From the NCBI RefSeq assembly GCF_000299355.1, contig NC_018664.1, forward strand, positions 927,115-991,114: a DNA stretch of 64,000 nucleotides, written 5' to 3'. This DNA comes from Gottschalkia acidurici 9a (GTDB taxonomy: Bacteria; Bacillota; Clostridia; Tissierellales; Gottschalkiaceae). This document shows positions 52,571 to 60,729 of this stretch, piece after piece. Numbering within the stretch: the stretch's first letter is position 1; the number at the start of each line of letters is the position of its first letter. A program made the translations under genes and the position numbers. The notes under the pieces are model-generated. The model did no database searches and had not been told where the DNA came from. It saw nothing but the letters and a program-made list of their open reading frames with translations.

Positions 52571-53389
52571 ATGTTGATAGGGGTGTCAAGAGTTATTTCT
52601 ATTTTTATAATTACTATTCTTTTAATGGTATCTGTTCCGAGTTATGCAATAGAAGAAAGTAATATAATCACTATAATAGATGGAGAACTAGTAGAAGGCG
52701 GAAATGAGTCAATTCTTAAAGATAGTAGATTGATAGTTCCTTTAAGAATTATAAGTGAAAAGCTAGGATATGATGTACATTGGGATTCTGAAACAGCGAC
52801 TGTTAAGATAGAAAATGCAGAAAATATATTACAAATTGGTATTGGCAAAAAAGAAGCTATATTTAATGGAAAGATATTAACAATTGATGTAAAACCGTTT
52901 ATAAAAAACAATATAACTTATGTTCCTTTGAGATTTATATCTGAAGTTTTTAATAGAGAAGTAAGCTGGGACAACAATAATAGAGTAGCGATAGTAGGAG
53001 ATTATACAACAAAAGGATATTTAGAAGAAGAAAATTATTTTAAATATGAGTCTTTAGAAAATGGATTTAGTTTAAAAATACCAAGTGAACTTAAAGATAA
53101 ACTAATAATAAAGGAAAGTAAAAACAGAGTTATCTTTTATGATGCATATAGCCATGGAGATAAAACAAAAGATGAGGGAGGTCTATTGTTTAGAGTTTCT
53201 AAAACTTATAGTCCACAAGTGTTAGACATTATTCCAGGGTATTTATTAAACTATGATAGCGGTGTTTACTATATAGCTGAGTTTGCATCAGATGTACAAT
53301 ATGATCCTGAAGATGAAGTGACAAGTGAAAATTATTTAGAACTATTAAATGCGTCAAGAAACCTTCTTCGTAGTTTTGTAGTGGAATAG
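52571..53389 (+). CDS. Secreted protein with copper amine oxidase N-terminal-like domain
   Basis: This 272-residue protein has a signal peptide (hydrophobic IFIITILLMVSVPSYA, cleaved after about residue 27). It then carries a copper-amine-oxidase-N-type stalk domain in two halves: SRLIVPLRIISEKLGYDVHW and ITYVPLRFISEVFNREVSWD. The C-terminal half (about 155-272) is a beta-rich domain resembling PsbP-like lipoprotein domains. Such stalk domains bind cell-wall or surface partners; no enzyme activity is implied. Starts at ATG 52571, TTG 52574 or GTG 52583 are all possible, and the ribosome site AAAAGGAG is too close to the first. It is monocistronic. Confidence 0.85.
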   Translation: MLIGVSRVISIFIITILLMVSVPSYAIEESNIITIIDGELVEGGNESILKDSRLIVPLRIISEKLGYDVHWDSETATVKIENAENILQIGIGKKEAIFNGKILTIDVKPFIKNNITYVPLRFISEVFNREVSWDNNNRVAIVGDYTTKGYLEEENYFKYESLENGFSLKIPSELKDKLIIKESKNRVIFYDAYSHGDKTKDEGGLLFRVSKTYSPQVLDIIPGYLLNYDSGVYYIAEFASDVQYDPEDEVTSENYLELLNASRNLLRSFVVE

Positions 53390-53658
53390 AATGAAATTTA
53401 GAAAAATGTAGGTTGCTTTAAATATTTGAACTGTTAAGCTGATAATAAAAACAGTTTAATAGTTCGAAAAATAAAAATAAGCTTTAGAGATGGCAATCGA
53501 TACTTATGAGAAATTATTTAATAATTTTGCTTGGGTTAGGCTTAATAAGCAAGCTTATTGACAGCTATTAAATAAAATATTCCCTCTTATCACAAATAAA
53601 AAATATTTTGAAACGAATATAATATATAATACAAGCAGAAACTAAATAATCTAATATA
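53390..53658. other. Gap before the argS leader with hairpins
   Basis: This gap of about 270 bases holds a 14-bp hairpin GAACTGTTAAGCTG/CAGTTTAATAGTTC at 53428-53465, with two G-T pairs, perhaps a terminator for the secreted-protein gene. A short AATAAGC-AA-GCTTATT hairpin lies near 53548. No gene was seen. Confidence 0.45.
53428..53465 (+). terminator. Probable terminator after the Cu-amine-oxidase-N-like gene
   Basis: A 14-bp stem (53428-53441 with 53452-53465, two G-T pairs) lies about 40 bases after the stop. The tail GAAAAATAAAAAT is A- rather than T-rich, so efficiency is doubtful. Confidence 0.45.
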
Positions 53659-53687
53659 TTGAAAAAAGCTAAAATATATGTTATAAT
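53659..53687 (+). promoter_or_regulatory. Promoter of the argS T-box transcript
   Basis: TTGAAA (53659-53664) and TATAAT (53682-53687) with a TGT extension are 17 bases apart. Confidence 0.8.
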
Positions 53688-53699
53688 CTCAAATTATCA

Positions 53700-53960
53700 A
53701 ACATATTAAATATACTTAAATTCTGCGAAAGGAAGAGTAAGATTTAAGTTATGTCTAAGCGAGTTGGGGACGGTGTAAGCCTAATACATAAATATATCTG
53801 AAAAGAGACCTTGAGAATCTATTTGAAATGAGTAAAATTAGACGTATTTCCTACGTTATAGGAATAGAGTGAGTATATAACTTTTAGTATATATACTAAT
53901 TAGAGTGGCAACACGGGATTAAGATCTCGTCTCTTTTATTTAGAGACGAGATCTTTTTGT
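53700..53960 (+). promoter_or_regulatory. T-box leader, arginine (specifier AGA)
   Basis: Stem I has TAAGCGAG (53757-53764) and a GGTGTAAGCC apical element. GAA-A-AGA-G puts the specifier AGA (Arg) at 53804-53806. The T-box sequence AGAGTGGCAACACGGG is at 53902-53917. It differs slightly from the consensus. The terminator AAGATCTCGTCTCT/AGAGACGAGATCTT (53921-53934 with 53942-53955) is followed by T. Confidence 0.93.
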
Positions 53961-53996
53961 GTTAAAAACTTGAAGTTAAATAAGGAGGATTAATTT

Positions 53997-55697
53997 ATGA
54001 TAGATTTTAAAAGCGAAGTAACGAAATTAATAAGTGAAAAGGTAGATGGATTTACTCAAAGTGATATTGAAACAATAATAGAAGTACCACCTAACTATGA
54101 GTTAGGAGACTATGCACTACCTTGTTTTAGATTTGCAAAGACACTAAGAAAAGCTCCTAATATAATAGCAGAAGATATAGCAAAGAGTTTAGAAGGAAAT
54201 AAATACTTTGAAAAGATAGAAAATACAGGTGGATATGTTAACTTCTTTGTTAATAAAGCACTATTATTAGAGAGCGTTTTAAAAGAAGTTGTGGATAAAA
54301 AAGAAAACTTTGGTTCAAGTACTATGGGAAATGGCGGAAAGGTAGTTATAGACTATTCATCTCCTAATATAGCAAAGTTATTTCACGTTGGACATTTAAG
54401 ATCAACTGTTATAGGTAATTCAATATATAAAATATATAAATTCTTAGGATTTAATCCTATAGGGGTTAACCACTTAGGAGATTGGGGAACACAATTTGGT
54501 AAGATGATATGTGCATATAACAAGTGGGGTAATAAAGCAGATATAGAAAAAGAACCTATAAAGGCACTACAATCGCTATATGTTAAATTCCATGAAGAGG
54601 CTGAAAAAGATCCCACTCTTGAAGATGAAGGTAGAGAGTGGTTTAAAAAGCTAGAAAACAATGATGAAGAAGCTAAAAAGATTTGGAAATGGTTCGTAGA
54701 ACTAAGCTTAGAAGAGTTTTCAAGAATATATAAATTACTAAAGGTTGATTTTGACTACTATACAGGTGAAAGTTTTTATGAGGATAAAATGGATAGAGTA
54801 GTTGAAATGATAAAAGAAAAAAATATTTTAGTAGAAAGTAAAGGGGCATATGTAGTAGATTTAGAGGAGTACAAAATGCCACCATGTTTAGTTATTAAAA
54901 GTGATGGAACAACTATATATGCTACAAGAGATATAACTGCTGCGATATATAGAAAAGAAACATTTGATTTTGTAAAGGCTATCTATCTTACTGATTATGC
55001 TCAAAACCTACACTTCGCACAGTTCTTTAAGGTACTAGAACTTATGGGATATGATTGGGCTAAAAACTTAGAACATGTTCCATTTGGTAGAGTTAGTACA
55101 GAAGAAGGAAAGCTTCAAACTAGAAAAGGAAATGTTATACTTTTAGATGATCTTCTAAGTAGATCAATAGAAAAGGTTAGAGAAGTAATTGAAGAAAAGA
55201 ATCCAGAGCTTGAAAATAAAGATGAAGTTGCAAAAATGGTTGGTATAGGTGCAGTTATATTTAATGATTTAAGTAACAGTAGAATAAAAGATATAGTATT
55301 TAACTGGGATAAGATGTTAAGTTTTGAAGGTGAAACAGGGCCTTATGTTCAATATACTTACGTTAGAGCAAAAAGTGTATTGAGTAGAGCTCAATATGAT
55401 ATAACTACTGATATAGATTATTCACTACTAAATAATGATGAGTCAATAAATGTGGTGAGATTATTAGAAACATTCCCGCATGCTATAGTATCAGCTATGG
55501 AAAAAAATGAACCTTCATTTATATCTAAACATGTGATAGACTTAGCTCAAGCATTCAGTAGATTCTATCATGAATGTCCTATAATAGTAGAGGATGAGAG
55601 TTTACAAAAAGCTAGATTATTATTGGTTTACTCCGTATCTGTAGTGTTAAAGACTGGACTAGGACTCCTTGGTATTGAAACACCAGAGAAAATGTAA
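53997..55697 (+). CDS. argS: Arginyl-tRNA synthetase
   Basis: This 566-residue class I synthetase charges tRNA-Arg. It has the N-terminal tRNA-recognition domain (about 1-110), the HIGH-type motif HVGH at 130-133 (PNIAKLFHVGHLRSTV), and the SDGTTIYATRDI segment. QTRKGNVILLDDLL stands in place of KMSKS, as is normal in bacterial ArgRS. The anticodon-binding domain follows (about 445-566). AAGGAGG precedes the ATG. Expression is controlled by the arginine T-box. Confidence 0.97.
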   Translation: MIDFKSEVTKLISEKVDGFTQSDIETIIEVPPNYELGDYALPCFRFAKTLRKAPNIIAEDIAKSLEGNKYFEKIENTGGYVNFFVNKALLLESVLKEVVDKKENFGSSTMGNGGKVVIDYSSPNIAKLFHVGHLRSTVIGNSIYKIYKFLGFNPIGVNHLGDWGTQFGKMICAYNKWGNKADIEKEPIKALQSLYVKFHEEAEKDPTLEDEGREWFKKLENNDEEAKKIWKWFVELSLEEFSRIYKLLKVDFDYYTGESFYEDKMDRVVEMIKEKNILVESKGAYVVDLEEYKMPPCLVIKSDGTTIYATRDITAAIYRKETFDFVKAIYLTDYAQNLHFAQFFKVLELMGYDWAKNLEHVPFGRVSTEEGKLQTRKGNVILLDDLLSRSIEKVREVIEEKNPELENKDEVAKMVGIGAVIFNDLSNSRIKDIVFNWDKMLSFEGETGPYVQYTYVRAKSVLSRAQYDITTDIDYSLLNNDESINVVRLLETFPHAIVSAMEKNEPSFISKHVIDLAQAFSRFYHECPIIVEDESLQKARLLLVYSVSVVLKTGLGLLGIETPEKM

Positions 55698-55707
55698 AGT
55701 AAATTAT

Positions 55708-55739
55708 AATAGCATCGTTTTAGACGGTGCTATTTTTTT
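55708..55739 (+). terminator. Intrinsic terminator after argS
   Basis: AATAGCATCGT (55708-55718) pairs with ACGGTGCTATT (55724-55734, one G-T pair), followed by seven T. Confidence 0.9.
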
Positions 55740-55810
55740 CAATATAGTGAAGGGTTTTAAAAAAACTATTTGTCATATATATTAATGCAGATAGTTGGAG
55801 GAGGGTTAAA

Positions 55811-56935
55811 TTGAAAAGCATAAAGACGGGTAGATTTACTTTAGCTGTTCTACTTATGGCTTTAGGATTTACTATACTTCTTCAAAAATTCATAGGATAT
55901 AATATAGTTAAGTTATTTTCAATGTTATGGCCGTCTATTATAATGCTATTTGGATTAGAGATAATAATTAATAATTTAAAGGCTAAAAATCAAGAAGATA
56001 TTAATGTAAAGCTAGATATAATAAGCACATCATTGGTTGTGGCTATTGTGAGTAGTATAGCTATGACATCAACTACTATACAAAGATTTGATAATGTGAA
56101 AGAACATGCAAGAATAAGACACAAGTATGAAAAGTCAGTTTCTAATAATATGGTTTTGAAAGGAAATAAAAAAATTATATTAAATGACTCATATAGTGAT
56201 ATAATAGTTAAGAAAAGTAATGATGATGAAGTAAAAGTATATGTATCAGGCACTTATAAATATGACGATATAGATAAGGAAAAAAAAGCAACAAATAATA
56301 TTCTAAAAATAAATGAAGACGGAAATATTACTGAAATAACATCAACAATAGAAAAAAAAGCTAAGGGTAACTATATAAATGATATGAATATTGAGGATGT
56401 TAGATATATATTAATTGTTCCTAAAAATGTAGATATAGAAATAAAAAGTGACTATAGTGCTATAGAGATTGAAGATGTTGAGAACTCTATAACTATAAGC
56501 AGTAACTATTCAGATATACGACTAGAAGATATTAACGGAGATATAGACTTGAAAGTGAACTACGGATATGTAAAAGCAGAAAATATAGTTGGAAATATAA
56601 ATATTCATAGCCAATACTGTGAAAATAATATAGAGAGTTCGTTTGGAAATATATATATTAGCTCGAATGGTGGAAGCACATCTTTGAAATTAGAAAAAGC
56701 AATAGATAAAGATGTAGAGATATACTGTGACTATTCAGATGTAAATATAGAATTGCCAAGCAAGCAAAAAGGAAAGTTCAATATAGTTACTACTTATGGA
56801 ACTATATATGATAATATAGGATTTAATATAATAGAGAGTGCCAGTAGTAGTAGTATAAATGAAACTAGACAAAATCTAAAGCCTTTATTCAATGTAAGAG
56901 TGAATAATGGAAATATAACATTAAAAACTAACTAA
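55811..56935 (+). CDS. DUF4097-like envelope protein with LiaI/DUF5668-type membrane part
   Basis: This 374-residue protein has three N-terminal membrane helices (about 9-27, 35-52 and 72-85), as in LiaI/DUF5668-type stress proteins. A right-handed beta-helix-like region follows from about 115 to the end. Its repeats include DSYSDIIVKKS, SDYSAIEIEDV, SNYSDIRLEDI and VNYGYVKAENI, a DUF4097 pattern. The repeat region should lie outside or at the membrane face. It starts at TTG 55811 with GGAGGAGGG upstream. It leads an operon with an ECF sigma and anti-sigma, which suggests an envelope-stress response. Confidence 0.85.
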   Translation: MKSIKTGRFTLAVLLMALGFTILLQKFIGYNIVKLFSMLWPSIIMLFGLEIIINNLKAKNQEDINVKLDIISTSLVVAIVSSIAMTSTTIQRFDNVKEHARIRHKYEKSVSNNMVLKGNKKIILNDSYSDIIVKKSNDDEVKVYVSGTYKYDDIDKEKKATNNILKINEDGNITEITSTIEKKAKGNYINDMNIEDVRYILIVPKNVDIEIKSDYSAIEIEDVENSITISSNYSDIRLEDINGDIDLKVNYGYVKAENIVGNINIHSQYCENNIESSFGNIYISSNGGSTSLKLEKAIDKDVEIYCDYSDVNIELPSKQKGKFNIVTTYGTIYDNIGFNIIESASSSSINETRQNLKPLFNVRVNNGNITLKTN

Positions 56936-56964
56936 AATGATAGTTAGGTAGGTGGTGTTTTAAA

Positions 56965-57555
56965 TTGAATGAAAATCAAATTATACAACAGTTGAAAAGT
57001 GGGAATTATTCTAATTATGATAAAATAGTGAACTCGTATAAAAATAGAGTGTTTGGAATGGCTTATAAATTTACAAATGACTATGATGAAGCTCAAGATT
57101 TAGCTCAGGAAGTTTTTTTAAAGATATATAGACAAATAAAAAACTTTAGAGGAGAAAGTAAGCTATCTACATGGATATATAGAATATCCGTAAACACTTG
57201 CTTAGATTGGAAAAAGAAAAAAGAAAAGATGAAAAATATAAACTTCTCAAATATGGTTAATGAAGAGAATAAAGATCAAACTATAGATATACCAGATAGA
57301 AGTCTAATGCCGGATGAAAGAATAGTAAAAGATGAAAGTCAACAAGAAATACACAGTCTAATATATGACTTATCAGACAAGTATAAAACTGTTCTTATAA
57401 TGTATCATTTTAATGAAATGACTTATCAAGAAATAGCAAAAGCGTTAGATATACCAGAAAGAACCGTAGAAACAAGGCTTTATAGGGCTAGAAGAATGCT
57501 AAAAGAAAGAGTAGCTAAAGCGTGTATAAGAGAGGGGAATATAAATGAAATGTGA
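56965..57555 (+). CDS. ECF-type RNA polymerase sigma factor
   Basis: This 196-residue sigma-70 family protein has region 2 (YDEAQDLAQEVFLKIYRQI, then STWIYRISVNTCLDWKKKK) and region 4 with a helix-turn-helix (MTYQEIAKALDIPERTVETR). The two are joined by a flexible link. It should direct transcription of its own operon and other envelope genes under stress; its target promoter is unknown. It starts at TTG 56965 with AGGTGG upstream. Its last codons overlap the anti-sigma start. Confidence 0.95.
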   Translation: MNENQIIQQLKSGNYSNYDKIVNSYKNRVFGMAYKFTNDYDEAQDLAQEVFLKIYRQIKNFRGESKLSTWIYRISVNTCLDWKKKKEKMKNINFSNMVNEENKDQTIDIPDRSLMPDERIVKDESQQEIHSLIYDLSDKYKTVLIMYHFNEMTYQEIAKALDIPERTVETRLYRARRMLKERVAKACIREGNINEM

Positions 57556-57979
57556 GGAAGCAATGGATAAAATGGATAGATATATAGAGCAAAGCCTTAC
57601 TGATATAGAGGCGTTTAATATAAAGAAACATATATCCAATTGTGTCCGATGCAAAAAAGAATATGATGATATGGAAAAGATGTTCTTTATTTTGTCAAAT
57701 CACAATACGGTTATAACTCCTATTGACTTTACTAGCGGTGTTATAAGTAAAGTTAAAGTATACGAGGGTAAAAAAAGCATAAAAGAAACTTTTATATTTA
57801 AATGGGTTACTAGTATTATAGCGGCAGGAGCAGTCGCTGCTGTTTTTAATATAACTCAATATAAACCAGTAAATCTATTTTCAGAAATATATAAAAGTAG
57901 TATAGGAATAAATAAAATGATATTAAGTCCAATAGATAAAATTTCAGAAAGTATGAAAGAGATAGCAGGCATATTTTAA
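57545..57979 (+). CDS. Anti-sigma factor with zinc-finger (zf-HC2)
   Basis: This 144-residue protein has the N-terminal ZAS/zf-HC2 site HISNCVRC (the HxxxCxxC pattern, about 29-36). One membrane helix follows (about 80-98, WVTSIIAAGAVAAVFNI), then a short extracytoplasmic tail. It should hold the sigma factor just upstream at the membrane until a signal releases it. Its ATG overlaps the sigma stop by 11 bases, so the two are made in step. GAGGGG precedes the ATG. Confidence 0.93.
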   Translation: MKCEEAMDKMDRYIEQSLTDIEAFNIKKHISNCVRCKKEYDDMEKMFFILSNHNTVITPIDFTSGVISKVKVYEGKKSIKETFIFKWVTSIIAAGAVAAVFNITQYKPVNLFSEIYKSSIGINKMILSPIDKISESMKEIAGIF

Positions 57980-58002
57980 ATATAAAGCAAGGAGCGATTG
58001 AA

Positions 58003-58524
58003 TTGAACAACGACTTTTATGATGATGAAGACTTTGACTTTCATGACAATAAAAAATATAACAAAATATTAGCTATGATATGCTCCTTAATTCCAGGTGG
58101 AGGCCATATGTATTTAGGGCTTATGAAAAAAGGACTCCAGTTTATGTTTTTATTTTTTGGTGTAATAGTTATAACCGATTTAATATATTCAGCTAGATCT
58201 TTTACTATACTAAATATTATGATTTGGTTCTACGCATTCTTTGATGCATATCATACTAGAAAGAAACTGGAATCTGGAAGTGAAGTTGAAGAAGATTTAT
58301 TTTCAGAATTTCACTTAGGAGAGGTTAAGCCAAAATATATAGGTATTGGGTTTGTTGGATTAGGATGCATATTGCTTATACAACAGTCTTTAATAGAAAT
58401 ATTATCTTTGGGAATTATTATTATTCCTAATCATATTAAAGTAGCAATATTAGATTCTATATTTCCAATAGTCTTAATTTTAATTGGATTTATAATTTTA
58501 AGAAAAACTAAAACCAAAGAATAA
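58003..58524 (+). CDS. TM2/DUF5668-type membrane protein
   Basis: This 173-residue protein has an acidic N-terminus (DFYDDEDFDFHDNKKYNK) and a TM2-like segment (ICSLIPGGGHMYLGLMKKGLQFM). Two membrane helices follow. The later half has GIGFVGLGCILLIQQSL and a final helix. Similar proteins accompany ECF sigma/anti-sigma pairs and DUF4097 proteins in Firmicutes. The function is unknown; a sensor or membrane-organising role is possible. It starts at TTG 58003 with AAGGAG upstream and lies 23 bases after the anti-sigma gene. Confidence 0.8.
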   Translation: MNNDFYDDEDFDFHDNKKYNKILAMICSLIPGGGHMYLGLMKKGLQFMFLFFGVIVITDLIYSARSFTILNIMIWFYAFFDAYHTRKKLESGSEVEEDLFSEFHLGEVKPKYIGIGFVGLGCILLIQQSLIEILSLGIIIIPNHIKVAILDSIFPIVLILIGFIILRKTKTKE

Positions 58525-58528
58525 CTTC

Positions 58529-58550
58529 GCTAGGTGAATCCTAGCTTTTT
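58529..58550 (+). terminator. Short terminator ending the sigma operon
   Basis: GCTAGG (58529-58534) pairs with CCTAGC (58540-58545) around TGAAT and is followed by five T. The stem is only 6 bp. Confidence 0.65.
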
Positions 58551-58574
58551 ATATTTAAAGGAGTGTTTAAGTCA

Positions 58575-59627
58575 ATGCAGGAAAGCATGATAAAAAACTT
58601 TATAATGAATGCAAGTTACTTTGAAGTTCTAGACTATAAAAGTAAGGGAAAGAAGCCCATAGTGGAGGAGTATGAACAAAATCAGTGGTCATACATGGTG
58701 GAGATAATGATACTTACTATTAAATCACTATTACCTTCACAAAGTAATGATGGAAACATTATAGATTATAAAAGGTTTTTAGAAGAACTAAAACTGTGGA
58801 AAAGTTATAGACATGGATATAATAAAGATATAATAAATGCTATAGATAAAAATTATACTAAAGAGTATTGGAATAGTACTGATGAAACTATATATGCTAG
58901 AATTGTGCCTATTACTTTGGCTAATCAAAACTGGCATACTGTGAAAAAAGAAACTATAAAAAACATACTTTATACTTCAGGAAATATAGAGATACTTTTA
59001 GAATACGTATTACTATCTAAGATACTTTTCTTAAAGTTAAAATATAAAGATTATGAATACATAGATATATTAGAAACACTAAAACAAGAAATAATAAACT
59101 TTTCACAAAAAGATTTACTTGAATGTGATGACTTTTACAAAATGCCTAAAGATACATACTGTAAAAATTATGTTATAGAATTTGAAAGAACAAAAATAGA
59201 TATCATAAGTTTTCTAAATGGAATAAATATAAATCAAAAATTTAATACACTCAGAGAATCCCTATATATTTTGAAAGAAAGTGAAACTTATATATATGAA
59301 AAAGATAATGGAAACTTTTTTACACATGGGCTGGTTGGAATGATAAAAGGAGAAATTATAAGTAGGGATATAAAAGATATAAACTTTATAGAAAGCTTAT
59401 GTTCGTATATAACAAAATTAAGAAAAGGAAGAATAAATCCGGAGAGTTTATATATAGAAAGTTATAAAGATACTGATATATTTAAATATAACTATGACGA
59501 AGCTTTTAGTCATGATATTTTAAATAAATGTCAGATTATATATAAGGGTGAGCGAGATAGATTTATTATAAGTTATGTAAAAACTAGAGCTGGAATTTAT
59601 AGATTTGTAAAATTGAAAGATAATTAA
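58575..59627 (+). CDS. Protein of unknown function, possibly ADP-ribosylglycohydrolase-like
   Basis: This 350-residue cytoplasmic protein is mostly helical. I do not recognise it with confidence. Its layout (DETIYARIVPITLA at about 105, then SGNIEILLEYVLLSKILFL) recalls the helical core of ADP-ribosylglycohydrolases, but their metal-binding DD motif is not seen, so the resemblance may be only structural. The frame can be extended to GTG 58563; ATG 58575 is preferred, since AAAGGAG lies 11 bases before it. It sits between the sigma operon and a convergent small gene. Confidence 0.55.
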   Translation: MQESMIKNFIMNASYFEVLDYKSKGKKPIVEEYEQNQWSYMVEIMILTIKSLLPSQSNDGNIIDYKRFLEELKLWKSYRHGYNKDIINAIDKNYTKEYWNSTDETIYARIVPITLANQNWHTVKKETIKNILYTSGNIEILLEYVLLSKILFLKLKYKDYEYIDILETLKQEIINFSQKDLLECDDFYKMPKDTYCKNYVIEFERTKIDIISFLNGININQKFNTLRESLYILKESETYIYEKDNGNFFTHGLVGMIKGEIISRDIKDINFIESLCSYITKLRKGRINPESLYIESYKDTDIFKYNYDEAFSHDILNKCQIIYKGERDRFIISYVKTRAGIYRFVKLKDN

Positions 59628-59631
59628 GTTA

Positions 59632-59674
59632 AAATCGCTATCAATAGAAAATTCGACAGCGATTTTGATTTTTT
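59632..59674. terminator. Bidirectional terminator between convergent genes
   Basis: AAAATCGCT (59632-59640) pairs with AGCGATTTT (59659-59667), then GATTTTTTT. It lies between the forward unknown gene and the reverse small gene. Confidence 0.7.
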
Positions 59675-59676
59675 TA

Positions 59677-59880
59677 TTAAATAGATTCTTTTTGTAGATA
59701 GTTCATAAACTCATCTTCAGTAGCATCTGCTAACTCACTTAGTTCTTTAATTATATTGTTTTTAAGTTCAATAAAGGTATCTACATTTGTACTTTTACCT
59801 GTATACTCAAGTGCATGTAAAATCATGAACATATTTTGCTTTGAAAGTTCAGATATTGATATCTTGTCGAATTCTTGCAT
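59677..59880 (-). CDS. Small helical protein of unknown function
   Basis: This 67-residue protein is acidic and helical, beginning QEFDKISISELSKQNMFMI and ending DEFMNYLQKESI. A longer frame runs to GTG 59970 without a ribosome site. ATG 59880 is chosen because AAGGAGGC lies ten bases upstream. No family was recognised. It is a lone reverse-strand gene next to the Amidase_6-like gene. Confidence 0.55.
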   Translation of the reverse strand: MQEFDKISISELSKQNMFMILHALEYTGKSTNVDTFIELKNNIIKELSELADATEDEFMNYLQKESI

Positions 59881-60123
59881 ATTTCCAAGAGCCTCCTTCA
59901 TTAATTCGATAATATAAACTATATTTCTATCTATTATTCTATTTCTATAAAGAAGTAAGAATACCTTCACATTAAAAAAATAATAAATGAGCTCAAGTTT
60001 ATAACTAGATTAAAAATGACTTAGTAACACACATGTAGATTTTTAAATAATATAGAGTATTAAGCGAAGTGAGATTCATGCAAATAAAGTAAAATGTAAG
60101 GTATATAAAGGAAGGTGAATTCT

Positions 60124-60648
60124 GTGGACTATAACTTTAAAAAAACAGATACAGAGCTTTTTCCGTACAATAGAATAAATGCTTATAGATATGCTAAGAG
60201 ATGGGCATTAGACAGAAATCCTAGATTTTATGACTTTGAAGATCTAGGGGGTGACTGTACAAACTTTGCATCACAAGTTCTATATGCTGGAGGTTGCCCT
60301 ATGAACTATACGAAATGGACTGGATGGTATTATAATAACTTAAATGATAGAGCAGCAGCTTGGACAGGTGTAGAATATTTATATAAGTTTTTAATAAACA
60401 ATAAAGGAAGGGGACCTGTAGGGAGGCTCTGTGATATAAAGGAGATAGAAATAGGAGATATTGTACAATTAAACTTTGAACAGGATAATATATTTAATCA
60501 TTCACCAGTAGTTGTAAGGATAGAAAGACCTATAAATCCAGATAATATTTTTATAGCAGCGCATACTGATGATAGATTTGACTATAGACTATCAAACTAT
60601 TATTATACAGATATAAGATTTATTCATATAGAAGGATATAGATATTGA
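60124..60648 (+). CDS. Putative amidase domain protein (Amidase_6-type)
   Basis: This 174-residue protein matches the small amidase/NlpC-like fold of PF12671. It has NRINAYRYAKRWALDRNPRF, then GGDCTNFASQVLYAGG with the likely catalytic Cys. Near the C-terminus are a His in FNHSPVVV and IAAHTDDRF. It lacks a signal peptide, so it is probably cytoplasmic or found in the spore. The substrate, likely a peptide or murein amide, is not known. GTG 60124 is preferred over GTG 60115; AAGGAAGG lies upstream. A perfect 19-bp inverted repeat overlaps its stop. Confidence 0.8.
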   Translation: MDYNFKKTDTELFPYNRINAYRYAKRWALDRNPRFYDFEDLGGDCTNFASQVLYAGGCPMNYTKWTGWYYNNLNDRAAAWTGVEYLYKFLINNKGRGPVGRLCDIKEIEIGDIVQLNFEQDNIFNHSPVVVRIERPINPDNIFIAAHTDDRFDYRLSNYYYTDIRFIHIEGYRY

Positions 60649-60696
60649 GTAAGGAGTTACAGGAACTTATGAACTTGCTGTAACTCCTTACTCAAT
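60644..60696. repeat. Perfect 19-bp inverted repeat over the amidase stop
   Basis: The arms 60644-60662 and 60678-60696 (ATTGAGTAAGGAGTTACAG at the left) are perfectly complementary around a 15-base loop. The stop codon is in the left arm. There is no T tract. Confidence 0.85.
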
Positions 60697-60729
60697 GTAT
60701 AAACTAAAGAAGGGAAGAAGATAAAAAAC

